From contig NZ_CP030126.1 of the NCBI RefSeq assembly GCF_003568845.1, positions 1,825,001 through 1,889,000 of the forward strand: DNA of 64,000 nt, read 5' to 3'. The position numbers and the translations under genes are program-made. The DNA comes from Indioceanicola profundi. Lineage in GTDB: Bacteria; Pseudomonadota; Alphaproteobacteria; Azospirillales; Azospirillaceae. The notes beneath the pieces are model-generated. The model ran no database searches and had not been told where the DNA came from. It saw only the letters and a program-made list of their open reading frames with translations. The number at the start of each line of letters is the position of its first letter. The first letter of the stretch is position 1. This document shows, piece by piece, positions 8,803-15,618 of the stretch.

Positions 8803-9894
8803 ATGACCCGCAGGCTCCTCATCCTGCTCACAGCGGCCCTGCTCGCGGTGGCCAGCCCTGTCCCGCAGTCGGCCATCGCCCAGGAGACGGCGCAAGGGAA
8901 CGATATCGGCGGCGGGGCCGGAAGGGACGTGAACGCGCCGGTGTCGCCCGGACTGGAAAGCCGCACCCCGAGCGACCGCTTCCAGTCCCCGGACGATGTG
9001 GAACTCTACGTCCCGCACAATGATCAGGTCATGGGGCGGGTCAGCATTCCGAACTACAGCCTGGCCATGGTCGTTCAGCCGGAGGGCAGGACATGGCGCG
9101 CCTACCGCATGGACTGGCTGTTCTGGATCGCTGGTGCCGCCATCATCGGCATGCTTGCGCTGCTGACCATCTTCTTCCTGTGGCGCGGCCGAATCCGGAT
9201 CGAGCATGGGCGGTCCGGCCGCTGGGTACCGCGGTTCAACGGCCTGGACCGTTTCGCCCACTGGATGACGGCGATCAGCTTCGTGCTGCTGGCCCTGACG
9301 GGGCTGGTCATCACCTTTGGTCGTCCCCTGCTGCTGCCGCTGCTGGGGCACTCCGCGTTCGGCGACCTCGCCGGCGCCTCCGCCCTCATCCACACCATCT
9401 CCAGCGTTCCCTTCGTGCTGGGACTTGTGCTGATGCTGGTCCTGTGGATCAGGGACAACATCCCGGAGAAGGCGGATATCGCCTGGATCAAGAGCGCCGG
9501 CGGCATCCTGGCCAGCGGCAAGGGCGTGCATCTGGAAGCGGGGCGCTTCAATGCCGGTCAGAAGATCCTGTTCTGGGGCGTCATCTTCCTGGGCCTGAGC
9601 ATCGCGCTCAGCGGCTTCCTGATGATGGTGCCGCTCTACTGGACCGGTGTTTCCGGCATGCAGATCATCCACGTCATCCATTCGCTCCTGGCAGCGGCGA
9701 TGATGGCCATGATCCTGGGCCACATCTACATCGGCACGCTGGGAATGGAGGGCGCGTTCGACGCCATGGGCCGCGGCGAGGTGGACGAGAACTGGGCCAT
9801 CGAGCATCACCGCGGCTGGTACAATGAACAGCGCAAGGCCGGCGCTGTCCGCGGGGATGTCCAGCCCGGCGCCAGCGTGGCCGGGGCGGACTGA
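8803..9894 (+). CDS. fdhC: Formate dehydrogenase cytochrome b (gamma) subunit
   Basis: 363-residue membrane protein of the FdnI/FdoI family, longer than E. coli FdnI (about 217 residues) because of an N-terminal extension. This extension has a signal peptide (ending near AIAQE) and a periplasmic segment of about 75 residues. The cytochrome b core then has four transmembrane helices with probable haem-ligand His residues in FNGLDRFAHWM, in the helix containing ALIHTI, and in IIHVIHSLLAA and GHIYIG. It receives electrons from FdhB and reduces quinone. AGGGAG precedes the ATG. It is the last gene of the fdh operon. Confidence 0.93.
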   Translation: MTRRLLILLTAALLAVASPVPQSAIAQETAQGNDIGGGAGRDVNAPVSPGLESRTPSDRFQSPDDVELYVPHNDQVMGRVSIPNYSLAMVVQPEGRTWRAYRMDWLFWIAGAAIIGMLALLTIFFLWRGRIRIEHGRSGRWVPRFNGLDRFAHWMTAISFVLLALTGLVITFGRPLLLPLLGHSAFGDLAGASALIHTISSVPFVLGLVLMLVLWIRDNIPEKADIAWIKSAGGILASGKGVHLEAGRFNAGQKILFWGVIFLGLSIALSGFLMMVPLYWTGVSGMQIIHVIHSLLAAAMMAMILGHIYIGTLGMEGAFDAMGRGEVDENWAIEHHRGWYNEQRKAGAVRGDVQPGASVAGAD

Positions 9895-9990
9895 TCCCGG
9901 CCCGCAATAGCCTTCGATTACCGCAGTTGTAAAACCAGCCCGCCGCAGCAAGGATTGCACGCAGACTACCCCTGATCACGGGTGCGAGAC

Positions 9991-10449
9991 ATGCGTGCAA
10001 TCCTGACCGCTGCGGCCGTGGCGGTATCCGCAACTCTTCCATTCTCCCCGCCTGCCGCCGCGGACGATGCTGCGGCCGCTCTTCTGGAGGCCGACAGGGC
10101 CTTCAATGCCATGGCGCAGGAAAAGGGCGTTGGTCCGGCCTTCGCTGCATTCGCCGAGCCGGCGGTCCAGATGCTGAACCTCCCCTCGCCCGACTTGAAG
10201 CGGGACGATCTTCCGAAGCTGTTCCCGCCCGGCTACCACCTGATCTGGGAGCCGCAGGACGGCCGCATCTCGGCCGACGGCACCTTTGGCTATACGTGGG
10301 GAGGGGCGACCATCCGCAGCACCGGCCCCGACGGCACGGTGAGGGAGCAGCCCAGCCGCTATATCACGGTCTGGCGCCTTCAGGCGGATGGAAGCTGGAA
10401 GTGGATTGCCGACGGCGGACTTGCCATGCCGCCGGCGAAAAAGCCCTGA
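9991..10449 (+). CDS. Exported DUF4440/SnoaL-like protein
   Basis: 152-residue protein with a Sec signal peptide (cleavage probably after AAA near residue 24) and a cone-shaped alpha+beta barrel of the DUF4440/SnoaL-like type. Typical features are the early helix ALLEADRAFNAMAQEKG and the late strand YITVWRLQADGSWKWIADGG. The catalytic role in this superfamily varies, and no active-site residue can be assigned. It starts about 100 bases after fdhC on the same strand and could be read through from that operon, but the periplasmic location is the only clear link. Confidence 0.75.
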   Translation: MRAILTAAAVAVSATLPFSPPAAADDAAAALLEADRAFNAMAQEKGVGPAFAAFAEPAVQMLNLPSPDLKRDDLPKLFPPGYHLIWEPQDGRISADGTFGYTWGGATIRSTGPDGTVREQPSRYITVWRLQADGSWKWIADGGLAMPPAKKP

Positions 10450-10460
10450 AAATGGACGAA

Positions 10461-10494
10461 GGCTTCCGCCGGGTCAGACGCCCGGCGCGAAGCC
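10461..10494. terminator. Stem-loop between convergent genes, probable bidirectional terminator
   Basis: GGCTTCCGCCGGG, a 7-base loop, then CCCGGCG, one bulged C and GAAGCC: a 13-bp stem. It sits just after the DUF4440 gene and overlaps the stop codon of the convergent small membrane-protein gene, whose TGA falls in the loop. Leftward it is followed by a T-rich TTCGTCCATTTTC; rightward there is no clear T tract. Confidence 0.55.
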
Positions 10495-10647
10495 CTCACG
10501 CTGTTCCACGGCCCCGTCCTGGCGGGGATCGGCGCTTTCACGCGAGTAGGCTTCCGTCGCAGGTACGGAAAGCCAGGTCTGGAACACAAAGGCGGTGCCG
10601 GCCACCAGCAGGACGAAGACGGTGAGTGAAGCAAGAAACGCTTTCAT
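10474..10647 (-). CDS. Small single-span membrane protein
   Basis: 57-residue protein. The ATG at 10647 is preceded by a strong GGAGGTG Shine-Dalgarno with good spacing, the best evidence that this small gene is real. One transmembrane or uncleaved signal segment (residues about 3-23) is followed by a short periplasmic tail containing SVPATEAYSRESADPRQDGA and an acidic end. No family was recognised. The reading frame ends inside a strong hairpin. The gene converges on the DUF4440 gene and lies downstream of the coiled-coil gene on the same strand. Confidence 0.65.
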   Translation of the reverse strand: MKAFLASLTVFVLLVAGTAFVFQTWLSVPATEAYSRESADPRQDGAVEQREGFAPGV

Positions 10648-10726
10648 CGGTCGCACCTCCAAACATCATAACCGCTCAGGAGCACGATTGGTTGCAGCCC
10701 CTGGCTTCCACATCCGGCCATTGCGC

Positions 10727-11131
10727 TCAGTCGTCCGGCGCCAGTCCCCGTTCCGCCCGGAAGGTCTGTAGAGACCGCTCGGCGGCAGCGGACTGCCGCT
10801 CCAGCAGGTCGCGGACCTCGCCCAGCAGGTCGCGGGCGCGGCTGCGCGCCTCGGAATCCGGAATGGCCTTTTCGGCCGCAGTTTCCAGACGGGAGAGCTG
10901 CATTTCCATTTCCACCAGCCGCTCCAGCCCGCCGAGCAGCTCCTGCTCCCGTTTCGTCACGTCGTCCGCACTCATCCGCTCCATCCGGTCCTCCATGCGT
11001 CTCCGGTCTGCATTGAACAGGCGGCGGGCCGTATCGGTCAGCACGAACGCCCATGTAGGCGACGGGGCTTGGCCCCGGCCCCGCCGATGGTGTATGGCAC
11101 CGCGCGGAGAGTTCTGAGGATCTGAGGACAT
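10727..11131 (-). CDS. Helical (coiled-coil) protein of unknown function
   Basis: 134 residues from the first ATG. The C-terminal 90 residues are charged and helical, rich in Glu, Arg, Leu and Gln, with heptad-like spacing, and suggest a small soluble coiled-coil protein. The first ATG shares the CATG at 11129-11132 with the start of the divergent YchJ gene and has no clear ribosome site. An internal ATG (for example at residue 46, [12 protein letters not shown], or residue 50) may be the true start, leaving a protein of about 80-90 residues and room for a promoter. No homologue was recognised, so reality of the gene is moderately supported only. Confidence 0.5.
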   Translation of the reverse strand: MSSDPQNSPRGAIHHRRGRGQAPSPTWAFVLTDTARRLFNADRRRMEDRMERMSADDVTKREQELLGGLERLVEMEMQLSRLETAAEKAIPDSEARSRARDLLGEVRDLLERQSAAAERSLQTFRAERGLAPDD

Positions 11132-11609
11132 GGAAAAGTGCCCCTGCGGCTCCGGCCGCGCCTTTGCGGATTGCTGCGGCCCCTATCTGGCGGGTGAGCG
11201 TCCGGCCCCCACGGCGGAGGCCCTGATGCGCTCCCGCTACAGCGCCTTCGCCGTCCAGAACATTGACTATCTGGAAGAGACGCTGCTGCCGGAGACGCGG
11301 GACGATTTCGACCGTGCCAATGTGACGGAGTGGGCCAAGAGCAGCGAGTGGACCGGGCTCGAGGTCAAGTCCACGGAGAAGGGCCGCGAGGGGGACGAGG
11401 AAGGCTGGGTCGAGTTCGTGGCCCACTTCAGCATCGGCGGCAAGCCGCACCTGCACCACGAGTCCAGCCGCTTCGCCCATCGTGATGGTCGCTGGTGGTA
11501 TGTGGAGGGCATCATGGGCCAGCGTCCCCGCACGGCCGCGAAGGTTGGCCGCAACGATCCCTGCACCTGCGGCAGCGGCAAGAAATACAAGAAGTGCTGC
11601 GGCGCGTAA
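11130..11609 (+). CDS. YchJ-family SEC-C motif protein
   Basis: 159-residue member of the YchJ (UPF0225) family. A zinc-binding SEC-C motif lies at each end: [13 protein letters not shown] at residues 4-16 and [13 protein letters not shown] near residues 145-157. Between them is an NTF2-like domain, with the conserved block [12 protein letters not shown] near residue 32. The length and architecture are those of the family. The biochemical function is unknown; the SEC-C motif in SecA binds zinc and contacts partners such as SecB or the ribosome. The gene is monocistronic and converges on the hot-dog genes. Confidence 0.92.
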   Translation: MEKCPCGSGRAFADCCGPYLAGERPAPTAEALMRSRYSAFAVQNIDYLEETLLPETRDDFDRANVTEWAKSSEWTGLEVKSTEKGREGDEEGWVEFVAHFSIGGKPHLHHESSRFAHRDGRWWYVEGIMGQRPRTAAKVGRNDPCTCGSGKKYKKCCGA

Positions 11610-11621
11610 TGCCTTCGCCGG

Positions 11622-11645
11622 GGCCGGCGGTTCAAGCCGCCGGCC
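11622..11645. terminator. GC-rich stem-loop between convergent genes
   Basis: GGCCGGCGG, a 6-base loop, then CCGCCGGCC: a perfect 9-bp stem between the stop of the YchJ gene (11609) and the end of the leftward hot-dog gene, overlapping the latter's last codons. There is no T tract on either side, so it may act only weakly, as an RNA-stabilising 3' structure. Confidence 0.45.
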
Positions 11646-12003
11646 TGCCTTCCACATCCGCCACATAGACCAGCGCCCGTCCTCTGGCCACCACCGTCCC
11701 GTCCGATGTGCGGCAGGTGGTTTCCAGATCGACCAGATTCTTTTCCGGGCGAAGGCGGGTGATCTCGACCCGCGCGGTGAGCGGCTCGCCCACGCGAGCC
11801 TTGCCGAGAAGCTCCGTCTCCTGCTTCAGATAGTTCGTCCCCTGCCCCGGCAACCTGACGCCCAGCAGGTAGGAGAAGAGCGCGCCGATCAGCGGCTCCG
11901 GCAGGACGCCATCCGGCATGGACGCACCGCCGAGCGAGACATAATCCGCCACATCCGCCGCGGTGAAAATGCGCGTGATCTCCGCCATGTCGCCGAGCTT
12001 CAT
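11632..12003 (-). CDS. Hot-dog (MaoC-like) protein lacking the catalytic hydratase loop
   Basis: 123-residue single hot-dog protein. The start (FTAADVADYVSLGG) and the later GVRLPGQGTNYLKQ, GEPLTARVEI and GRALVYV stretches line up with PhaJ/MaoC (R)-enoyl-CoA hydratases. However the segment that should carry the D-x4-H catalytic motif (SGDxNPxH in active enzymes) is shortened to GASMPDGV, so this chain probably cannot hydrate on its own. It is the last gene of the leftward operon and overlaps the active MaoC gene by 4 bases (ATGA). This suggests it forms a heterodimer with that partner, as ChsH1/ChsH2 do in mycobacterial steroid side-chain degradation. An acyl-CoA thioesterase role is the main alternative. 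Confidence 0.8.
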   Translation of the reverse strand: MKLGDMAEITRIFTAADVADYVSLGGASMPDGVLPEPLIGALFSYLLGVRLPGQGTNYLKQETELLGKARVGEPLTARVEITRLRPEKNLVDLETTCRTSDGTVVARGRALVYVADVEGRPAA

Positions 12004-12395
12004 TCGTCGTCCCCCTGCAGCAGGACCGTGCGCCCGTCACAGGTGACCACCCCGTCGGCAATGCGGATTGCGCGGATGCCGATCTCCGCCCCGTCTGAAG
12101 TTTGGCTCTCGACCCAGGCTTCGAACCGCATCGGCTCACCCGCATAGGTCGGCGCTGGAAAGCGCACCTCCTGCGCGGCCTGCCGCCCACCGGGCGCCAG
12201 CCGGTCGGCCAACCCGCGCAGAATCGAATAGAGGAACACCCCGTGCGCGACCGTTCGGCCGAACCGCGTCCGGGCGGAGAAGTCCGGGTCCACATGGATG
12301 GGGTTGTCGTCGCCAGACAGCCGCGCGAACAGATCGAATTCCGCCTGCGTCAGCGTGCGTTCGACGGAGATCTGGTCCATTGCACGCTCATTCAT
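12000..12395 (-). CDS. MaoC-type (R)-enoyl-CoA hydratase, catalytic motif intact
   Basis: 131-residue hot-dog protein with the hydratase signature SGDDNPIHVDPDFS (residues 27-40), the catalytic Asp-x4-His being around Asp29 and His34, followed by FGRTVAHGVFLYS. Family role: reversible hydration of trans-2-enoyl-CoA to a 3-hydroxyacyl-CoA. At this size it is a single hot-dog domain and must dimerise. It overlaps the acyl-CoA synthetase gene upstream and the degenerate hot-dog gene downstream by 4 bases each, so the three are translationally coupled. The likely second start MDQISVE (residue 6) cannot be excluded. Confidence 0.88.
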   Translation of the reverse strand: MNERAMDQISVERTLTQAEFDLFARLSGDDNPIHVDPDFSARTRFGRTVAHGVFLYSILRGLADRLAPGGRQAAQEVRFPAPTYAGEPMRFEAWVESQTSDGAEIGIRAIRIADGVVTCDGRTVLLQGDDE

Positions 12396-13927
12396 GTCGG
12401 ATCACCCGAACCCGGTAGGGATGCGTCCTTCGGCAGCTTGTGCTTCTGCACCTTGCCTGAGGCGGTGCGGGGAAAATCCTCGATCAGGTCGAAGCGCTTC
12501 GGCACCTTGTAGGCCGCCAGCCGGGCGCGGCAGAAGGCGGTCAGCTCCTCCGCCGAAGGTGCGTCCCGGCCCGGGCGCACCCGGACAAAGGCGCGCCCTA
12601 CCTCCCCCCACTTCTCGTCCGGCATGCCGACCACCGCCGCCTCCAGCACCTGGGGATGCAGCATCAGCACATTCTCCACCTCGGCCGGATAGACGTTCTC
12701 CCCGCCGGTGATGAACATCTCTTTCAGCCGCCCGACGATGTAAAAATAGCCGTCCCCATCCTGCCGGGCGAGGTCGCCGGAGCGCAGCCACCCATCTGAG
12801 GAGAAGGCCGCCGCTGTCGCATCGGGGCGCTGCCAGTAGCCCGGCGTTATGCCCGACCCCGCGATCCAGAGCTCCCCCGCATCGCCCGGCCGCACATCCC
12901 GCCCATCCGGACCGACAATGCGCACCGCGCTCATGATCTGTGGCTTGCCGACGGAGCCGATCTTCTCCACCGCCCGGTCCGGGTCCATCAGGAACAGGGT
13001 CGGCCCCGTCTCCGTCATTCCCATGCCGTTGCAGACCCGCACGCCGCGGTCGAAGAAGCGCTTTGCCAGCGCGTCCGGGAGGGGCGCCCCGCCGCAGCCC
13101 CAGTGGCGAACACGGGACAGGTCCACCTCCTCGAACCGGGGATGCAGGCTGATCTGCTGATAGACCGCGGGCACGCCGAAGAAGGTGTCCAGCCGCCCCG
13201 CCGCCAGCAGGTCCAGCATCACATCCGCGTCGAAGCCCGGCAGCACCAGCACCCGTCCGCCGGCGATCAGCGTCGGCAGGGCATGCAGGTTGATCCCCGC
13301 CGTGTGGAACAGCGGCAGGAAGCACAGCGTGGCGTCGCGCCCTGTGAGCCCGATGGCCTGCCCGATATTGACGTAGTTCACCAGGGCCATGCCGTAGGTG
13401 TAGATCACCGCCTTCGGCCGCCCCGTGGTGCCGGAGGTGTAGAGCAGGTACCAGACCTGATCCGCCGGCCACCGCTCCCGCCCCGGATGCGGTTTGGCCG
13501 TCTTGAGCAGCGCCTCGTAGCCGCCGGCCCCCGCATCGTCCAACCCGACCAGCCGGACATCCGGCCCGATGGCGTCGGCCGCCACGGCCCGGTCCTCCGC
13601 CCCGGCGAACACGACCGTCGGCCGGCTGTCCTCCAGCACCTGCCGCAGCTCCGGCGCGGGCATGCGCCAGTTCAGCGGCACCAGGATCGCGCCCAGCTTG
13701 GCGCAGGCGAAGATCAGCTCGAAGAAGGCGATGCGGTTGCGGCAGAGGACGCCCACCCGGTCGCCCTCACCCAATCCCAACTCCATCAGGAGGCTGGCCG
13801 CTCGGGCCGCCCTGTCGTCGAGTTCGCGGTAGGTGACGCTCCGGCCCGTCGCCAGCTCCTCCATCGCCGGGCTTCCGGGCGACAGGTGCGCCCGCCGGGC
13901 AGTGACGTCGAACAGCTCCCGGATCAT
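12392..13927 (-). CDS. Acyl-CoA synthetase (AMP-binding, ANL superfamily)
   Basis: 511-residue adenylate-forming ligase that activates a carboxylic acid with ATP and CoA. Motifs: the phosphate-binding loop YTSGTTGRPKA near residues 163-173, the A5-like motif GMGMTETGP, the hinge region GDLARQDGDGYFYIVGRLKEM, and the C-terminal catalytic Lys in RTASGKVQK. No carrier domain is present. The sequence resembles long-chain and aryl acyl-CoA synthetases generally, so the substrate cannot be read from it. It overlaps the TetR regulator gene by 4 bases upstream and the MaoC gene by 4 bases downstream, which places acid activation directly before enoyl-CoA hydration in one operon. Confidence 0.92.
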   Translation of the reverse strand: MIRELFDVTARRAHLSPGSPAMEELATGRSVTYRELDDRAARAASLLMELGLGEGDRVGVLCRNRIAFFELIFACAKLGAILVPLNWRMPAPELRQVLEDSRPTVVFAGAEDRAVAADAIGPDVRLVGLDDAGAGGYEALLKTAKPHPGRERWPADQVWYLLYTSGTTGRPKAVIYTYGMALVNYVNIGQAIGLTGRDATLCFLPLFHTAGINLHALPTLIAGGRVLVLPGFDADVMLDLLAAGRLDTFFGVPAVYQQISLHPRFEEVDLSRVRHWGCGGAPLPDALAKRFFDRGVRVCNGMGMTETGPTLFLMDPDRAVEKIGSVGKPQIMSAVRIVGPDGRDVRPGDAGELWIAGSGITPGYWQRPDATAAAFSSDGWLRSGDLARQDGDGYFYIVGRLKEMFITGGENVYPAEVENVLMLHPQVLEAAVVGMPDEKWGEVGRAFVRVRPGRDAPSAEELTAFCRARLAAYKVPKRFDLIEDFPRTASGKVQKHKLPKDASLPGSGDPT

Positions 13928-14562
13928 GGCCCCTCCCCCGCCGCGGGGTCCGGCCGCAGACCATGGGTCAGGATATCGGAGACGGCGGCCGCCACCTCCG
14001 CCGGGGATTTGTCCTGGTTCCAGACGCCGTAGCGCAGCCCCAGGAAAACGCCCATGCCGATCAACGCCCAGGCCCGCTCCTCCGCCGGGCCGGGGCGGAT
14101 TTCACCCTTGGCCACGGCCTGGGCCAGGTTGCGCCGGTAGGCTTCGGCGAAGACACGGTAATATTCGCGATAAGCATCCTCGGCGACGAACTGAGCCTCC
14201 ATGACGATGCGGTAGAGGTCCTTGTGCTCCCGGGCGAACTCGATGAATGCCTCCAGCCCCACCCGCTCCGCCGTCAGGCGGTCGGGCGCATTGCCCACCC
14301 GCTCCGCGATCCAGTGGCGGGTCAGGCGGCCCATATCGTCCACCAAGGCGCGGAACACCTGCTCCTTGCTGTCGAAATAGGTATAGAAGGTGCCCAGCGC
14401 AGCCCCGGCCCGTTGGGTGATGCCGCTGATCGAGGCGTCGTGATAGCCGCGCTCCCCGAACTCCGCCGCTGCCGCATCCAGCAGACGGCGCAGGGTGCGC
14501 TTGCCGCGTTCGGTCCGGGGCGCCTTGGACAGCGCCGTCTCTGCCGAATCTTCCAAGGCCAT
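13924..14562 (-). CDS. TetR-family transcriptional regulator
   Basis: 212-residue regulator with an N-terminal helix-turn-helix: the RRLLDAAAAEFGERGYHDASISGITQRAG stretch near residues 25-53 (shown here by name only as the HTH) is followed by the family hallmark LGTFYTYFDSKEQVF. The C-terminal ligand domain is typical of regulators in acyl-CoA and lipid pathways. I choose ATG 14562 (GGAGG just upstream, short spacing); a TTG at 14580 would add six residues. It is the first gene of the leftward operon with the acyl-CoA synthetase and two hot-dog genes. Palindromes immediately upstream suggest autoregulation and joint control of the divergent hydrolase-receptor genes, with an acyl-CoA or the free substrate as likely effector. 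Confidence 0.9.
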   Translation of the reverse strand: MALEDSAETALSKAPRTERGKRTLRRLLDAAAAEFGERGYHDASISGITQRAGAALGTFYTYFDSKEQVFRALVDDMGRLTRHWIAERVGNAPDRLTAERVGLEAFIEFAREHKDLYRIVMEAQFVAEDAYREYYRVFAEAYRRNLAQAVAKGEIRPGPAEERAWALIGMGVFLGLRYGVWNQDKSPAEVAAAVSDILTHGLRPDPAAGEGP

Positions 14563-14585
14563 ATCCTCCCCGGGCGTCAAAAACC

Positions 14586-14607
14586 TGAATGGCCGTTCAA
14601 CTTGAAC
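14586..14607. promoter_or_regulatory. Overlapping palindromes, probable TetR operator
   Basis: Two overlapping dyads lie 24-45 bases upstream of the TetR start, in the TetR/hydrolase divergent region. One is TGAATGGCCGTTCA (14586-14599), a 14-bp near-palindrome with one mismatched pair. The other is GTTCAACTTGAAC (14595-14607), a perfect 13-bp palindrome. A wider inverted pair AACCTGA (14582-14588) and TCAGGTT (14614-14620) brackets them. This clustering is what a self-regulating TetR dimer site looks like; binding itself is inferred. Confidence 0.6.
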
Positions 14608-14726
14608 ATTGACTCAGGTTTCAGTTTAGCGCAAGCATAGCGCCATCAAAAGGGTCACCGGGATAACCGGGACCGACCGCGCCAAGCCCGGCAGGGCGGA
14701 TGCGCGATAGGGAGGCAACCACCCAT

Positions 14727-15581
14727 ATGCCGCACGTAGTGGCAAGCGACGGCGCGCGCATCGTTTACGATGCCGCCGGTGAGGGACGGCCCCTGCTGCT
14801 GGTCCATGGCTGGGCCACGCATGGGGGCTTCTTCAGCCCGCAGATTGCAGGGCTGCCCGACCGGTTCCGCGTCATCAGCGTCGATCTGCGCGGGCATGGC
14901 CGGTCCCACCGTGAGGGGGACCGGCCGAACGTGCGGCAACTGGCCGACGATCTCCGCACCCTGGCCGATTCCCTCGACCTGACCGGCATGCTGGCCGTGG
15001 GCTGGTCGATGGGCGCCATGGTGCTGTGGCAAGCGCTTCTGGACGGGATGCGGGACCGTACCGCCGGCATGGTGGTGGTCGACATGTCCCCGAAGGTGGT
15101 GAACGGCCCGGACTGGATGTACGGGCTGCGCGGCAGCAGCCCCGGCCGCAGCACGAACCAAGCAGCCGAAATCATGCGCGCCGACTGGCCCACGGTCAGC
15201 CGCCGGGCATCCCAGCGCATCTTCGCACACGGCCACGAGGGCGAGCATGCGGAGCTGAAGCAGTGGGCGGCTGCGGAAATCGGCAGTGCCGATGCGGACG
15301 CCATGGCTGCCCTGTGGGTGTCGCTGTCCGGCATGGATTTCCGGGCGGAACTCCGCCGGCTGGACCTGCCCGCCCTGATCGCCTTCGGAACCCGCAGCCG
15401 TCTCTATGCGCCGGAAACGGCGGCAGAGCTGCAGGGGTTGCTGCCCCGCGCCAGCATCATCGCCTTCGAGCATTCCGGCCATGCCCCGCATCTGGAGGAG
15501 CCGGCCCGGTTCAATTCGACCCTGATCCAGTTCGCCGCGGAACTGCCGCCACCGGCCCGCGGAACCAGCAAAGCGGCCTGA
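14727..15581 (+). CDS. Alpha/beta-fold hydrolase
   Basis: 284-residue alpha/beta hydrolase. The oxyanion region LLLVHGWATHGG (residues 23-34), the nucleophile elbow GWSMG with Ser94, and the C-terminal His in SGHAPHLEEP (His252) are visible. The acid residue is not at the usual place: the strand 7 motif reads FGTRSRLYAP where GxxDxxxP is expected. The acid may come from another position, as in some lactonase-like members, or the enzyme may be atypical. ATG 14727 has AGGGAGG about 11 bases upstream; an ATG at 14700 is an alternative. The gene diverges from the TetR operon and precedes a TonB receptor by 37 bases, so it may hydrolyse an ester or lactone of the imported compound. Confidence 0.85.
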   Translation: MPHVVASDGARIVYDAAGEGRPLLLVHGWATHGGFFSPQIAGLPDRFRVISVDLRGHGRSHREGDRPNVRQLADDLRTLADSLDLTGMLAVGWSMGAMVLWQALLDGMRDRTAGMVVVDMSPKVVNGPDWMYGLRGSSPGRSTNQAAEIMRADWPTVSRRASQRIFAHGHEGEHAELKQWAAAEIGSADADAMAALWVSLSGMDFRAELRRLDLPALIAFGTRSRLYAPETAAELQGLLPRASIIAFEHSGHAPHLEEPARFNSTLIQFAAELPPPARGTSKAA

Positions 15582-15618
15582 TGCGCCGTCACAAGCAATA
15601 AAGAGGAGGGAGGAACAC

